A stretch of DNA of 64,000 bases. Origin: Inquilinus limosus_F (GTDB lineage Bacteria > Pseudomonadota > Alphaproteobacteria > DSM-16000 > Inquilinaceae). Position 1 is the stretch's first letter. Every line of letters starts with the position of its first letter. Of this stretch, positions 1 to 10,459 are shown in pieces. The position numbers were made by a program, and so were the translations under genes. The DNA is taken from contig NZ_JAHVDK010000031.1 of NCBI RefSeq assembly GCF_051487185.1, positions 1 to 64,000 of the forward strand. Reading direction: 5' to 3'. Below the pieces are notes generated by a model, which was not told the DNA's origin, did no database searches, and worked only from the letters and a program-made list of their open reading frames with translations.

Positions 1-148
1 TCTGGTCGTACGCCGTGAACGTCGCCCCGCCCTTCTCCGCCAGCACCTTCGTGATCGCCGCCGTCAGCGACGTCTTGCCATGGTCCACGTGACCAATCGT
101 GCCAATGTTGCAGTGCGGCTTCGTCCGCTCAAACTTCGCCTTCGCCAT
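1..148 (-). CDS. tuf: Elongation factor Tu, N-terminal part (runs off the left edge)
   Basis: This is the start of EF-Tu, the GTPase that brings aminoacyl-tRNA to the ribosome. Only the first 49 codons are in the window. The protein starts MAKAKFERTKPHCNIGTIGH and continues with the P-loop VDHGKT and SLTAAITKVLAEKGGA, which is unmistakable EF-Tu. The ATG is at 148-146. tRNA-Gly and tRNA-Tyr lie just upstream on the same strand, an arrangement often found before tuf-secE-nusG in Proteobacteria, so the tRNAs and tuf are probably co-transcribed. Many proteobacteria carry two tuf copies; this fragment cannot say whether there is a second one. Confidence 0.97.
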   Translation of the reverse strand, partial: MAKAKFERTKPHCNIGTIGHVDHGKTSLTAAITKVLAEKGGATFTAYDQ

Positions 149-196
149 TCCTTGGAAACCTTAATCCGTTCGCGGTTGGGACCAGAGGATCCCGGA

Positions 197-270
197 TGGA
201 GCGGGTGAAGGGAATCGAACCCTCGTATTCAGCTTGGAAGGCTGCTGCTCTACCATTGAGCTACACCCGC
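197..270 (-). tRNA. tRNA-Gly (anticodon TCC)
   Basis: On the minus strand the 74-nt cloverleaf starts GCGGGTGTAGCTCAATGG. The anticodon loop is CTTCCAA (anticodon TCC), the T-arm has GGTTCGATTCC, and the acceptor 3' strand is followed by T and an encoded CCA (199-197). The acceptor stem pairs GCGGGTG with CACCCGC. It lies 48 nt upstream of tuf and downstream of tRNA-Tyr, all on the same strand. Confidence 0.95.
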
Positions 271-325
271 CCGTGGCCCGGGACGCGCCATGTCCTTGAC
301 CGTGACCACGAAGCCAGGCGGGCTT

Positions 326-410
326 TGGTGGAGGGGGCTGGATTCGAACCAGCGTACGCTATGCGGGCAGATTTACAGTCTGCTGCCTTTAACCACTCGG
401 CCACCCCTCC
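326..410 (-). tRNA. tRNA-Tyr (anticodon GTA)
   Basis: This 85-nt minus-strand tRNA has a long variable arm (class II). Its acceptor stem starts GGAGGGG, the D-arm contains GGCCGAGTGG, the anticodon loop is CTGTAAA (anticodon GTA), the T-arm contains GGTTCGAATCC, and it ends A-CCA with CCA encoded (328-326). It is the first gene of the tRNA-Tyr / tRNA-Gly / tuf series. Confidence 0.96.
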
Positions 411-538
411 ACAGGGCTTCGCCGCACGGCTCGGCGAATGGCGGGGCGGAATATCGACATCCCGGCGCGGAAGTCAAGCATGCGCGTTGCGAAAATCGTC
501 ATCTTGACCTCGCCCGGTCAACAGAGCAGAGGTCGGCG

Positions 539-1426
539 ATGACCCGCACGCCCCAGAACCGCCCGCCCCGCGCCCCCCACGCCGCCGGCCGCCCCGGCCC
601 GCGCAGCCCCGATTCCCGCGGCCCGCGCCCGCCCGGCGGCGGCCGCCCGCCGGCCGGACGGCCGCCGGCGCGCGAGCCCGACCGCTACCTCTACGGCGTG
701 CACGCCGCGGTGGCCGCGGTGCTGAATCCGGAGCGCGTGATTACCCGGGTGCAGTGCACGGAGGCCGGCCTCGCGAATCTGTCCGAGGCGCTGGCCGAGG
801 CCGCCCAGGCCGGCCTCTCCCGCCCCGAGCCGGAGATCGTGCCACGCGAGCTGATGGACCGGTTCCTGAAGGGGGCGGTGCATCAGGGCATCGCGCTCGA
901 GGTCAAGCCGCTGGAGGCCCCGGACATCGACGACATCGGCCGCCAGGCCTCGCTGCGCGAGCCCGGCGCGGCCGGGCGCAGCATCGTGGTGGTGCTGGAC
1001 CAGGTGACCGACCCGCACAACATCGGCGCCATCCTGCGCTCCGCCGCCGCCTTCGGGGCGCTGGCGGTGGTGGTCACCGACCGGCACGCGCCGGAGGTCA
1101 CCGGGGTGATGGCCAAGACGGCGTCGGGCGCGGTCGAGCATGTGCCGCTGGTTCGGGTGAAGAACCTGGCCCGCGCCCTCGAATCGCTCGGGCAATGGGG
1201 CTTCCGCCGGATCGGCCTGGCCGAGCAGGGCGACGCTACTCTGGCCGAGGCGATGCAGGACGACAAGGTGGCGCTGGTGCTGGGGGCCGAGGGCGAAGGC
1301 TTGCGTCACCTGACGCGCGAGACCTGCGACGTGCTGGCCCGGCTGCCGACCCAGGGTCCGATCGCCAGCCTGAACGTCTCCAACGCCGCCGCGATCGCGC
1401 TCTACGAGGCGGCGCGGGGGAGGTGA
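539..1426 (+). CDS. rlmB: 23S rRNA 2'-O-ribose methyltransferase, RlmB/TrmH (SpoU) family
   Basis: This 295-residue SPOUT-class methyltransferase uses S-adenosylmethionine to methylate ribose in RNA; RlmB modifies G2251 in the 23S P-loop. The three SpoU motifs are present: NIGAILRSAAAFG, LVLGAEGEGL and NVSNAAAIALYEA at the C terminus. The first ~50 residues are an Arg/Pro-rich, probably disordered extension typical of alphaproteobacterial members. A substrate-binding RlmB N-domain follows (YLYGVHAAVAAVL). The ATG at 539 is chosen because AGAGG lies just upstream and the open frame before it overlaps tRNA-Tyr. It is divergent from the tRNA-tuf cluster. A tRNA-methylating TrmH paralogue is the main alternative. 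Confidence 0.9.
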   Translation: MTRTPQNRPPRAPHAAGRPGPRSPDSRGPRPPGGGRPPAGRPPAREPDRYLYGVHAAVAAVLNPERVITRVQCTEAGLANLSEALAEAAQAGLSRPEPEIVPRELMDRFLKGAVHQGIALEVKPLEAPDIDDIGRQASLREPGAAGRSIVVVLDQVTDPHNIGAILRSAAAFGALAVVVTDRHAPEVTGVMAKTASGAVEHVPLVRVKNLARALESLGQWGFRRIGLAEQGDATLAEAMQDDKVALVLGAEGEGLRHLTRETCDVLARLPTQGPIASLNVSNAAAIALYEAARGR

Positions 1427-1455
1427 AACGGGCGGAGCAAAAATGGGGCGGACCG

Positions 1456-2023
1456 ATGGACGAACTCATCCTGGCCGAGATCCGGCGCCGGATCTCGGTG
1501 AAGATCACGGATCTTGGTGGCTACGCGGCGGCCCGATTGCAACCGGCCGATCCGACCGACGTCGCCGGTGACGAAAGACAGCTTGGCTTCGCTTCCGCCG
1601 CTGCTGAAGCGCATATACACGGAGATCGGGAACGGAGGCTTCGGGCCTGGCTACGGGTTGATCGGCCTGACGAACGGCGTACCGGACGACACCGGCAAGA
1701 CCGGGCCTGCCATTTACAAGCAACTCCGTGACGGCGATCCCGAAGATCCCCACTGGAAATGGCCGGAAGGGCTCCTGCCGATCTGCAATTGGGGATGCGC
1801 CATCCTGTCGTGTGTCGACTGTGCGGATCCGGACTTCCGCATGCGGATTTTCGATCCCAATGAACATCGCGACGATGATTGGGCCGACGCTTTTTTCGAG
1901 GAATCCCCGAGTTTCCGAGAGTGGATCAGGGCGTGGGCGTCAGGCGTGAAGTTATGGACGTTGATGTACGGCGAAGACGGGCACATCACCCGACTTCTGG
2001 CCGCCCGAAACCCGATCACTTGA
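1456..2023 (+). pseudogene. SMI1/KNR4 (SUKH) family protein, frameshifted
   Basis: The frame starting at ATG 1456 (RBS GGGGCGG) reads MDELILAEIRRR through ERQLGF, then loses the family sequence. From about 1592 the next frame (+1) carries the rest: LPPLLKRIYTEIGNGGFGPG, then CDWGC-like NWGCAILSCVDCADP, a DDWADAFF stretch and MYGEDGH, ending at TGA 2021-2023. The two parts join smoothly into one SUKH-fold protein of about 185 residues if 2 nt were lost (or 1 gained) at 1588-1592. SUKH proteins include immunity proteins against contact-dependent toxins, but many stand-alone members have no known role. No toxin gene is adjacent. Either a real inactivation or a sequencing error. Confidence 0.75.
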
Positions 2024-2080
2024 GTCCTATGCACGCCCCCAAGCGTGGCTGCGCCACGCGAAGCCCGCAAGGGCGAGGCG

Positions 2081-2156
2081 TGGTGGGCCCGGCTGGATTC
2101 GAACCAGCGACAACACCGTTATGAGCGGCGGGTTCTAACCACTGAACTACAGGCCC
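2081..2156 (-). tRNA. tRNA with anticodon CAT (probably tRNA-Ile2, possibly elongator tRNA-Met)
   Basis: A 76-nt minus-strand cloverleaf: acceptor GGGCCTG pairs with CGGGCCC (one G-U), D-arm TAGTTCAGTGGTTAGAA, anticodon loop CTCATAA, T-arm CTGGTTCGAATCCAG, discriminator A and encoded CCA (2083-2081). The loop and the TGTCGCTGGTTC region resemble tRNA-Ile2, whose C34 is converted to lysidine by TilS. Elongator tRNA-Met cannot be ruled out by eye. It is not initiator tRNA because three G-C pairs flanking the anticodon are absent. Confidence 0.88.
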
Positions 2157-2241
2157 GTCGGCGCCTCTTCTAGCAAGCGGCGCCTGTGCGGGGAAGACGG
2201 TTGCGGCGCCCGGCGCGGACCGGCCGGGCGCCGCGATCCGG

Positions 2242-2550
2242 TTACTGCGCCTTCTGACCGCCGCCCATCATCTGCCTGATGATGCCGACGATGACCATCA
2301 GGATGCCGCCGCCGACGCCGCCGCCGACGATCTGGCCGATGATCGAGCCGATGTCGAGGCTGCCGCTGGCGGCCGCCGCGGAGAGGGCGGGCACGATCGC
2401 GGTCAGGATCTGGCCGCCGATGCCGCCGCCGATGATGCCGGCGATGGAGTTGCCGACCGTCCCGAGGCTGTACTGCTTGAGCGCGGCGCCGGCCACGTTG
2501 CCGCCGACCGCACCTGCCACGAGCCGGATGATCAGTGTCACGATGTCCAT
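2242..2550 (-). CDS. Small glycine-zipper membrane protein, unknown function
   Basis: The 102-residue product starts MDIVTLIIRLVAGAVGG. It is almost wholly hydrophobic and rich in GxxxG spacing (GAVGGNVAGAA, GIIGGGIGGQIL, GQIVGGGVGGGIL), with a short polar C-terminus GGGQKAQ. This is the pattern of glycine-zipper proteins that pack or insert in membranes. The ATG at 2550 is chosen because GGAAGGGGG lies 5 nt upstream; longer in-frame starts have none. Similar small proteins are common hypothetical proteins in alphaproteobacteria. The function is not known. Confidence 0.7.
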   Translation of the reverse strand: MDIVTLIIRLVAGAVGGNVAGAALKQYSLGTVGNSIAGIIGGGIGGQILTAIVPALSAAAASGSLDIGSIIGQIVGGGVGGGILMVIVGIIRQMMGGGQKAQ

Positions 2551-2967
2551 AGGATCCCCCTTCCGATCCATGGAGCGCCGTCGGGCGGTGCGGCGCATGA
2601 AGCAACCGATTCGCCGAATCATCGGCACCGCATAAATTAAAGATGCGCCTCGCCCCGTTTCGCCTCAAGAGATATTTGGACGTGGACTTCGGAAACTGCC
2701 ACGCGTGTGAAGAAGCCGCCGCGTCATCGGTGGGCCTGTTCGGCGATTCTATTGGCTGATCTACGGCCGCTACACGGAGTCACGGAGATCGTTTCGGGAC
2801 CGACGAGGCGCACCCAGGCACCGAGCGGACGGACCCAGGCCGGATCGGCCAGCCGGACAAATTACGCAGCAATATCGATAATCAATAAATAACACATGCT
2901 AATTGGATTGATATTTCCGTCTCCGCTCAGAATCCTTGTTCAATAGACGCCAACCGGAGACCACCGC
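2551..2967. other. Intergenic region with AT-rich promoter zone before the sulfonate-type operon
   Basis: The 417 bp between the glycine-zipper gene (leftward) and the ABC operon (rightward) hold no convincing gene. The last ~100 bp (about 2860-2950) are clearly AT-richer than the surroundings, with runs such as AATATCGATAATCAATAAATAA, and probably contain the promoter and operator of the operon that starts at 2968. No clear hairpin terminator was seen. Confidence 0.5.
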
Positions 2968-3966
2968 ATGCGCCGCCTTCTCGGACCCCTCATCGCCGCC
3001 GCTACGCTGCTCGCCGTCCCGGCCCAGGCCGAGACCACGACGCTGCGGATCGCGCAGCAATTCGGCATCTCCTACCTGCCGCTGATCGTGGCCAAGCAGC
3101 AGAAGCTGATCGAGGCCGCGGCGACCGAGGCCGGGCTGACGCCGCCGACGATCGAGTGGATCCAGGTCAGCGGCGGCGCGGCGATGAACGAGGCGCTGCT
3201 GTCCGGCAGCCTGGACGTAGCCGCGGCCGGGGCACCGCCAGCCATCACGCTATGGGCCAAGACCCGCGGCTCGATCGACGTCAAGGGCATCGCCTCGCTG
3301 GGGTCGATGCCGATCTACCTGACCACCACCAACCCGCAGGTGAAGACGCTGGCGGACCTCACCGACAGGGATCGGATCGCCCTGCCGGCGGTGAAGGTCG
3401 GGTTCCAGGCGGTGGTGCTGCAGATGGCGGCCGCCCAGGCCTTCGGCGCGGACCAGGCAACGAAGCTGGACGACCTGACCGTCAGCATGTCGCATCCGGA
3501 TGCGACCGCGGCCCTCTTATCCGGCGGGTCCGAGGTCACCGCCAATTTCGGCGCCCCGCCGTTCCAGAACCAGCAGCTGCAGGACCCGAAGATCCACAAG
3601 GTGCTGAGCAGCTTCGACGTGCTGGGCGGCCCGCACACCTTCAACGTGATCTACGCGACCGGCGCCTTCTATGCCGAGAACCCGAAGACCGTGGCGGCGA
3701 TCGTCACCGCGCTGGACCGGGCCGACCGGTTCATCAAGGACCACCCCGCCGAGGCGGCGAAGCTGTACATAGCGGCCGACTCCTCGAAGCTGCCTGAAGC
3801 CTTCGTCGAGGCGCTGATCACCGCGCCCGACACGCGCTACACCGTGGCGCCCGAAAACATCCTGAAATTCGTCGATTTCCAGCACCGCATCGGTCAGATC
3901 GCGACCACCACGGCGGATTGGCGCGACCTGTTCTTCCCGCCGCTGCACGACCGGCAGGGCAGCTGA
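2968..3966 (+). CDS. ABC transporter periplasmic binding protein, taurine/sulfonate/nitrate type (TauA/SsuA-like)
   Basis: This 332-residue protein has a signal peptide (MRRLLGPLIAAATLLAVPAQ, cleavage after AQA) followed by a NMT1/THI5-like fold: LRIAQQFGISYLPLIVAK at the mature N terminus, SGSLDVAAAGAPPAITLWAK, and the FNVIYATGAFYAENPKTVAA region. Such proteins capture taurine, alkanesulfonates or similar small anions in the periplasm for the ABC permease. It is followed directly (1 nt gap) by the ATPase and permease genes and then by a TauD/TfdA dioxygenase, which favours an organosulfonate or another compound cleaved by an Fe(II)/2-oxoglutarate enzyme. The exact ligand is not deducible. 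Confidence 0.85.
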   Translation: MRRLLGPLIAAATLLAVPAQAETTTLRIAQQFGISYLPLIVAKQQKLIEAAATEAGLTPPTIEWIQVSGGAAMNEALLSGSLDVAAAGAPPAITLWAKTRGSIDVKGIASLGSMPIYLTTTNPQVKTLADLTDRDRIALPAVKVGFQAVVLQMAAAQAFGADQATKLDDLTVSMSHPDATAALLSGGSEVTANFGAPPFQNQQLQDPKIHKVLSSFDVLGGPHTFNVIYATGAFYAENPKTVAAIVTALDRADRFIKDHPAEAAKLYIAADSSKLPEAFVEALITAPDTRYTVAPENILKFVDFQHRIGQIATTTADWRDLFFPPLHDRQGS

Positions 3967-3967
3967 G

Positions 3968-4789
3968 ATGGCGGCCCCAGCCCTCACCCTCGCTCCCGAG
4001 ACGGCCAAGGCGCCGACGCTGCGGCTGGAGGGCGTCACCCTGTCCTATGTCGCCGACGGCCGCAGGGTGACGGCGGTCGAGGACGTGACGCTGGACATCC
4101 GCCGGGGCGAGCGGCTGGTGCTGCTGGGCCCGTCCGGCTGCGGCAAGTCGAGCCTGCTGAAGAGCATCGCCGGGTTCCTGCCGCCCGCCGCCGGCCGGGT
4201 GTTGCTGGACGGGCGGCCGGTGTCGCGGCCCGGACCGGACCGGATGATGGTGCTGCAGGATTTCGAGCAGCTGCTGCCCTGGCTGACGGTGCGGCGCAAC
4301 CTCGTCGCAGCCCTCTCCTGGGCCAGGCGCACGCGGCGGGCCGAGGCCGAGGCGGCGGCCGACGACATGCTGCGGCGCGTCGGCCTGGCCCGCGTCGCCG
4401 ACCAGTATCCGAACACCCTGTCGGGCGGCATGAAGCAGCGCGTCGCCATCGCCCGCGCCCTGGCGCTGCGGCCCGAGGTGCTGCTGATGGACGAGCCCTT
4501 CGCCGCGCTCGACGCCATGACCCGGCGCCGGATGCAGGAGGAGCTGCTGGCGCTGTGCGAGGCGACCGGGGTCACCACCCTCTTCGTCACCCATGCGATC
4601 GACGAGGCGATCGTGATCGGCAGCCGGATCGTGGTGCTGACCGCGCATCCCGGCCGTATCCGCGCCGTGCTCGACCTGCCGGGCGGCCGCGGCCCGGACC
4701 GGGGCGACCCGGCCTTCGCCGCGCTGGAGGCCCGGATCGGCGGGCTGATCGCCGACCAGATCGGGGCGACGGAGGACAGCGATGGTTGA
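3968..4789 (+). CDS. ABC transporter ATP-binding protein (TauB/SsuB-like)
   Basis: A 273-residue cytoplasmic ATPase that powers the importer. Walker A GPSGCGKSS, Q-loop VLQDFEQLLPW, signature LSGGMKQRVAIARALAL, Walker B VLLMDEPFAALD and the switch His in FVTHAIDEAI are all intact. It starts 1 nt after the binding-protein stop and overlaps the permease gene by 8 nt, so the three are translated from one message. Sequence style fits the nitrate/sulfonate/taurine subfamily. Confidence 0.9.
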   Translation: MAAPALTLAPETAKAPTLRLEGVTLSYVADGRRVTAVEDVTLDIRRGERLVLLGPSGCGKSSLLKSIAGFLPPAAGRVLLDGRPVSRPGPDRMMVLQDFEQLLPWLTVRRNLVAALSWARRTRRAEAEAAADDMLRRVGLARVADQYPNTLSGGMKQRVAIARALALRPEVLLMDEPFAALDAMTRRRMQEELLALCEATGVTTLFVTHAIDEAIVIGSRIVVLTAHPGRIRAVLDLPGGRGPDRGDPAFAALEARIGGLIADQIGATEDSDG

Positions 4790-5630
4790 CTATCAGGGCC
4801 CGCTGCAGGCCGGGTCGCCGCTGCGCCCGGCCAAGACCGAGGCGCCCGCGCAGCGATGGATCGGTACCGGCTCCTGGCGCCGGCTGCTGATCCTGGCCGC
4901 GCTGGCAGCGGTGTGGGAGGCGGCGGCGCGCCTGATCGGCAGCCCGCTGCTGCTGCCGGGCTTCCTGACCACCCTGTCCGCCTTCGGTGAGGGCCTGGCC
5001 AGCGGCGAGCTGCCGCTGCGCACCCTGGCCTCGCTGCAGGTGCTGGTGGCGGGCTACGCCATCGGCGTGGCCGCGGCGGCGCTTCTCGCCGGGCTGGCCA
5101 CGGCCAGCCGCCTGGGTGCGGAACTCCTGTCGACCCTGACCGCGATGTTCAACCCGCTGCCGGCGATCGCGCTGCTGCCGATCGCGCTCCTATGGTTCGG
5201 CCTGGGCACGCCCAGCCTCCTCTTCGTCATCGTCCATTCGGTGCTGTGGCCGCTGGCGCTGGCCGCCCATTCCGGCTTCCGCGCCGTGCCGCGGCCGCTG
5301 GCGATGGTCGGGCAGAATCTCGGCCTCGGCGGCCTCGCCTATGTCGCCCGCATCCTGGTGCCGGCCGCCTTCCCGGCGATCCTGGCCGGGCTCAAGATCG
5401 GCTGGGCCTTCGCCTGGCGCACCCTGATCGCGGCCGAGCTGGTGTTCGGCGTCTCCTCCCGCTCCGGCGGGCTCGGCTGGTTCATCTACGTCAACCGCAA
5501 CCAGCTGGAGACGGCGAATGTCTTCGCCGGCCTGCTCGCCATCATCCTGATCGGCCTCTTGGTCGAAAGCCTCTTGTTCCGAACCCTGTCCCGGCTCACC
5601 GTCGAGCGCTGGGGCACGCAGCACGCCTGA
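4782..5630 (+). CDS. ABC transporter permease (TauC/SsuC-like)
   Basis: A 282-residue inner-membrane permease with about six hydrophobic segments, beginning around residue 30 (RRLLILAALAAVWEAAARLI). The EAA loop before the penultimate helices reads GQNLGLGGLAYVARILVPAA, as in the BPD_transp_1 family. It overlaps the ATPase gene by 8 nt and is followed after 24 nt by the dioxygenase gene. The N-terminal 25 residues are a polar cytoplasmic extension. Assigned to the taurine/sulfonate importer by operon context. Confidence 0.88.
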   Translation: MVDYQGPLQAGSPLRPAKTEAPAQRWIGTGSWRRLLILAALAAVWEAAARLIGSPLLLPGFLTTLSAFGEGLASGELPLRTLASLQVLVAGYAIGVAAAALLAGLATASRLGAELLSTLTAMFNPLPAIALLPIALLWFGLGTPSLLFVIVHSVLWPLALAAHSGFRAVPRPLAMVGQNLGLGGLAYVARILVPAAFPAILAGLKIGWAFAWRTLIAAELVFGVSSRSGGLGWFIYVNRNQLETANVFAGLLAIILIGLLVESLLFRTLSRLTVERWGTQHA

Positions 5631-5654
5631 GACAGACAGAACGGAAACGCCGCC

Positions 5655-6533
5655 ATGTCCGCTTTCACCACTCGTCCCCTGTCCGACCTGCTCGGTGTCG
5701 AGATCACCGGGCTCGACCTCGCCACCGCGCCGGACGAGGCCACCTTCGCCCGGGTCAAGACACTGTTCGAGGTGCATTCCCTGGTGGTGTTCCGCGACCA
5801 GCGGATCACGCCGCAGCAGCACATCGACTTCAGCCGCCGCTTCGGCGAGCTGGAGATCCATGTGCAGCACCATTTCCACCTGGCCGGCCACCCGGAGATC
5901 CTGATCGTCTCGAACGAGATGCGGGACGGCAAGCCGATCGGCCTCGCCGATGCCGGGCGCTATTGGCATTCCGACCTGTCCTACAAGGCGGAGCCGAGCC
6001 TGGGATCCCTGCTGCATGCCCAGACCCTGCCGCCGGTCGAGGGCGACACGCTGTTCGTCAGCATGGCCGCCGCCTACGACGCGCTGGACGGCGAGACCAA
6101 GGTGCAGATCGAGACCCTGACCGCGGTGCACGACTACAGCGCCCGCAACGTGGCGCAGCAGGCCAAGAGCTCGCTGCGGCCCGGTTTGACCGCGGAGCAG
6201 GCCAGGACCGTGCCGCCGGTGACGCATCCGGTGGTGCGGATCCACCCGGCGACCGGCCGTAAGGCGCTGTTCGTGAACGAGGGATTCACCACCCATATCG
6301 TCGAGCTGGAACGGCCGAAGAGCGACGCGCTGTTGCGCCGGCTGTTCGAGCACATGATCCAGCCGCGCTTCCAATACCGGCACCGCTGGCAGCCGCACGA
6401 CCTGGTGTTCTGGGACAACCGGGCGACAATTCATCTCGCCACAGGCTGCCCGCCGCATCTGGCCCGCACCCTCTACCGCACCACGGTAAAGGGCGACCGC
6501 CCGATCGGTCCGCGCGACCGGGCGGCGGCGTAA
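5655..6533 (+). CDS. TauD/TfdA-family Fe(II)/2-oxoglutarate-dependent dioxygenase
   Basis: A 292-residue enzyme that couples decarboxylation of 2-oxoglutarate to hydroxylation of its substrate; family members release sulfite from taurine (TauD) or cleave aryloxyacetates (TfdA). The metal triad is visible: H105 and D107 in YWHSDLSY, and H260 in RATIHLATG. The 2-oxoglutarate Arg lies in LARTLYRTTVKG. The N terminus (LSDLLGVEITGLDL) is typical. As the last gene of the ABC operon it probably acts on the imported compound in the cytoplasm. TauD versus TfdA versus alkylsulfatase specificity cannot be settled by eye. Confidence 0.88.
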   Translation: MSAFTTRPLSDLLGVEITGLDLATAPDEATFARVKTLFEVHSLVVFRDQRITPQQHIDFSRRFGELEIHVQHHFHLAGHPEILIVSNEMRDGKPIGLADAGRYWHSDLSYKAEPSLGSLLHAQTLPPVEGDTLFVSMAAAYDALDGETKVQIETLTAVHDYSARNVAQQAKSSLRPGLTAEQARTVPPVTHPVVRIHPATGRKALFVNEGFTTHIVELERPKSDALLRRLFEHMIQPRFQYRHRWQPHDLVFWDNRATIHLATGCPPHLARTLYRTTVKGDRPIGPRDRAAA

Positions 6534-6543
6534 GGTCTATGCG

Positions 6544-8037
6544 TCAGCCCTCCAACCGGGCGTATGCCGCGGCCGTGACCTTGGCGCCCTGGCGGTACAG
6601 GGCGTCGAGGGCGCGCGTTACCGCAGCGCGGAACTGCGGGTTGGCGGGCAGGTCGTCGCCGAACACGGCGCGGACGCCGAGCAGTGCCGGCGCCAGCCGG
6701 TCGGCGACCGGCCCGGCCTCGCGTGCGATCGCGGCGAAGTCGGCGGCCAGCGGATCGCGGACGTCGATCGGCTTCCCGGCCTCGTCCGTGCCGGCGACAT
6801 AGCGCATCCAGGCGGCGACGCCGAGCGCGTGACGGTCGACCGGCAGGCCGCGGGCCAGCCGGTCGCGGATGGTGCCAAGCAGGCGCTGCGGCAGCTTCTG
6901 CGACCCATCCATGGCGATCTGCCAGGTGCGGTGCTTCAGCGCCGTGTTGCGGAAACGGTCGATCAGCGAGCGCTTGTAGCCCTCGACATCGGCGCCGGGC
7001 GGCAGGGTCAGGGTCGGGGTGGAATCGGCCATCAGCGCCGCGACGAAGGCGGCGATGCCCGGCTCCGCCATCGCCACCGCCACCGTCTCGCAGCCGGAGA
7101 GATAGCCGAGATAGGCGAGCGAGGAGTGGCTGCCGTTGAGCAGCCGCAGCTTCATCGTCTCATAGGGTGCGACCTCCGAGACCAGCGTCGCCCCCGCCGC
7201 CTCCCAGGCCGGGCGGCCGGACAGGAAGCGATCCTCGATCACCCATTGCAGGAAGGGCTCGGTGACGATCGGCCAGGCATCCTGGACCCCGAGCGCCGCC
7301 GCGATCCGCGCCCGGTCCTCGTCGGTCGTGGCCGGCACGATGCGGTCGACCATGGTCTCGGGGCAGGCGATCTCGCCCTCGACATAGGCGCCGAGGTCGG
7401 GCGAGACCAGCGCGGCGAAGCGCGACAGGATGCGGTGCAGGGTGCGGCCATTGGCCGGCAGGTTGTCGCAGCACAGCGGGGTGAAGGGCTTCAGCCCCTC
7501 CGCCCGGCGGCGGGCGATCGCCCGGGCCAGGATGCCGATGGCGGAGCGCGGCGCCTCGGGATGGGCGAGGTCGTGGACGATGTCGGGATGGCTCTCGTCC
7601 AGCCGGCCGGTGGCCGGGTCGTGGCAGTAGCCCTTCTCGGTCACGGTCAGGCTGACGATCGCGACCGAGGGCCGGCACAGCGCCTCGAGCAGCGCCGCCG
7701 GGTTCTCCGGCCCCACCAGCACGTCACGGACGGAGCCGATGACACGCAGCGCCTCGCCATCGCTGTCGCGCACCGACAGGGTGTAGAGCCCGTCCTGCGG
7801 CACCAGCGCGTCGCGCGTGTCCGGGCTGCGCAGGCTGGCGCCGAGGATGCCCCAGCGCAGGTCGCCCGCCAGCACATCATCGGTGCAGACCGCCTGATGG
7901 GCCCGGTGGAAGGCGCCGATGCCGAGATGGACGATGCCGGTGGCCACGGCGGCGCGATCGTAGCGCGGCTGCACGACCGAGGCGGGTAGGCCTGCCAAGG
8001 CCGCTGTCGAGAGCCGGCGCGAAGAGGCCATGGTCAT
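6544..8037 (-). CDS. Mannitol dehydrogenase family oxidoreductase (mannitol 2-dehydrogenase / fructuronate reductase type)
   Basis: A 497-residue NAD(P)-dependent polyol or hexuronate dehydrogenase of the long-chain mannitol dehydrogenase family. The N-terminal Rossmann segment is GIVHLGIGAFHRAHQA; the catalytic signature K-x5-N-x2-H is seen in MKLRLLNGSHSSLAYLGYL; the C-terminal domain contains TALKHRTWQIAMDGSQKLPQ. Length matches MtlK/UxuB proteins. It stands alone, convergent with the sulfonate-type operon (10 nt between stops). Substrate (mannitol, arabitol, sorbitol or fructuronate) is undecided. A start two codons later is equally possible; the RBS is weak. Confidence 0.87.
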   Translation of the reverse strand: MTMASSRRLSTAALAGLPASVVQPRYDRAAVATGIVHLGIGAFHRAHQAVCTDDVLAGDLRWGILGASLRSPDTRDALVPQDGLYTLSVRDSDGEALRVIGSVRDVLVGPENPAALLEALCRPSVAIVSLTVTEKGYCHDPATGRLDESHPDIVHDLAHPEAPRSAIGILARAIARRRAEGLKPFTPLCCDNLPANGRTLHRILSRFAALVSPDLGAYVEGEIACPETMVDRIVPATTDEDRARIAAALGVQDAWPIVTEPFLQWVIEDRFLSGRPAWEAAGATLVSEVAPYETMKLRLLNGSHSSLAYLGYLSGCETVAVAMAEPGIAAFVAALMADSTPTLTLPPGADVEGYKRSLIDRFRNTALKHRTWQIAMDGSQKLPQRLLGTIRDRLARGLPVDRHALGVAAWMRYVAGTDEAGKPIDVRDPLAADFAAIAREAGPVADRLAPALLGVRAVFGDDLPANPQFRAAVTRALDALYRQGAKVTAAAYARLEG

Positions 8038-8209
8038 GAGCCGCGTCCCCGACGGCCCGAAAGCGGATGATCACAGAGCATCGACGGCGCCTCTCCCTTT
8101 CTGGAATGTCCTGCGGTAGCGCCGATCGACGCTGGTGACAACCTCCTGAATCCGGGCGCCATCCTAGTATGGCAGTTTGGAGCGCGGCAACCGCAGGGAG
8201 CCTATGAAA

Positions 8210-8289
8210 ATCGTCATTGTGAGGGCGAAGCCTGCGAAGCAATCCAAGCTGGTGCCGCTGGACCGCTTCGCTACCCTCGCAATGACGAT
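8210..8289. repeat. Dispersed palindromic intergenic element, copy 1
   Basis: An 80-bp imperfect palindrome: the left end ATCGTCATTGTGAGGGCGAA mirrors the right end, whose reverse complement reads ATCGTCATTGCGAGGGTAGC. The centre carries GAAGCAATCCAAGCTGGTGC followed by CGCTGGA. The core GCTGGTGCCGCTGGA recurs in the element at 45530-45615. No gene overlaps it. It lies between the mannitol-dehydrogenase gene promoter side and the rpoD terminator. Confidence 0.75.
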
Positions 8290-8311
8290 GAAGTCATGAC
8301 CAGGCGGCACC

Positions 8312-8346
8312 AAAAGCAAAACGGGCGGCCCAAAGGGCCGCCCGTT
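8312..8346 (-). terminator. Rho-independent terminator of rpoD
   Basis: Read on the minus strand, a 12-bp perfect stem AACGGGCGGCCC / GGGCCGCCCGTT (8320-8346, loop of 3) is followed by TTTGCTTTTG. It starts 23 nt after the rpoD stop codon. Confidence 0.9.
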
Positions 8347-8369
8347 CCGGGACCAAACTACCGGTCCGC

Positions 8370-10310
<1,941 letters not shown>

Positions 10311-10459
10311 CTGCACCCGTGCCCCTTCACCCGCCGCCGTCGGGAGTGACCCGAAGTTGGCTCTCATACCTAAGCTTCCGCGCGCAAGGAAGGGGCACGA
10401 CTCGGAACCGGTCATGCCTCCTGCCGCGACGCGGCGTCCATTCGATCCCTGCGGGCGGG

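Noticed and set aside
1514..2023. ATG at 1514 as the start of an intact SUKH gene
   Set aside because: The residues from 1514 to ~1590 in that frame do not resemble the family, while the overlapping frame from 1456 does, so a frameshift is the better explanation.
2041..2080. Hairpin-like GTGGCTGCGCCACG near the tRNA(CAT)
   Set aside because: Too short and without a T-tract; it could be a tRNA trailer structure but nothing supports a separate feature.
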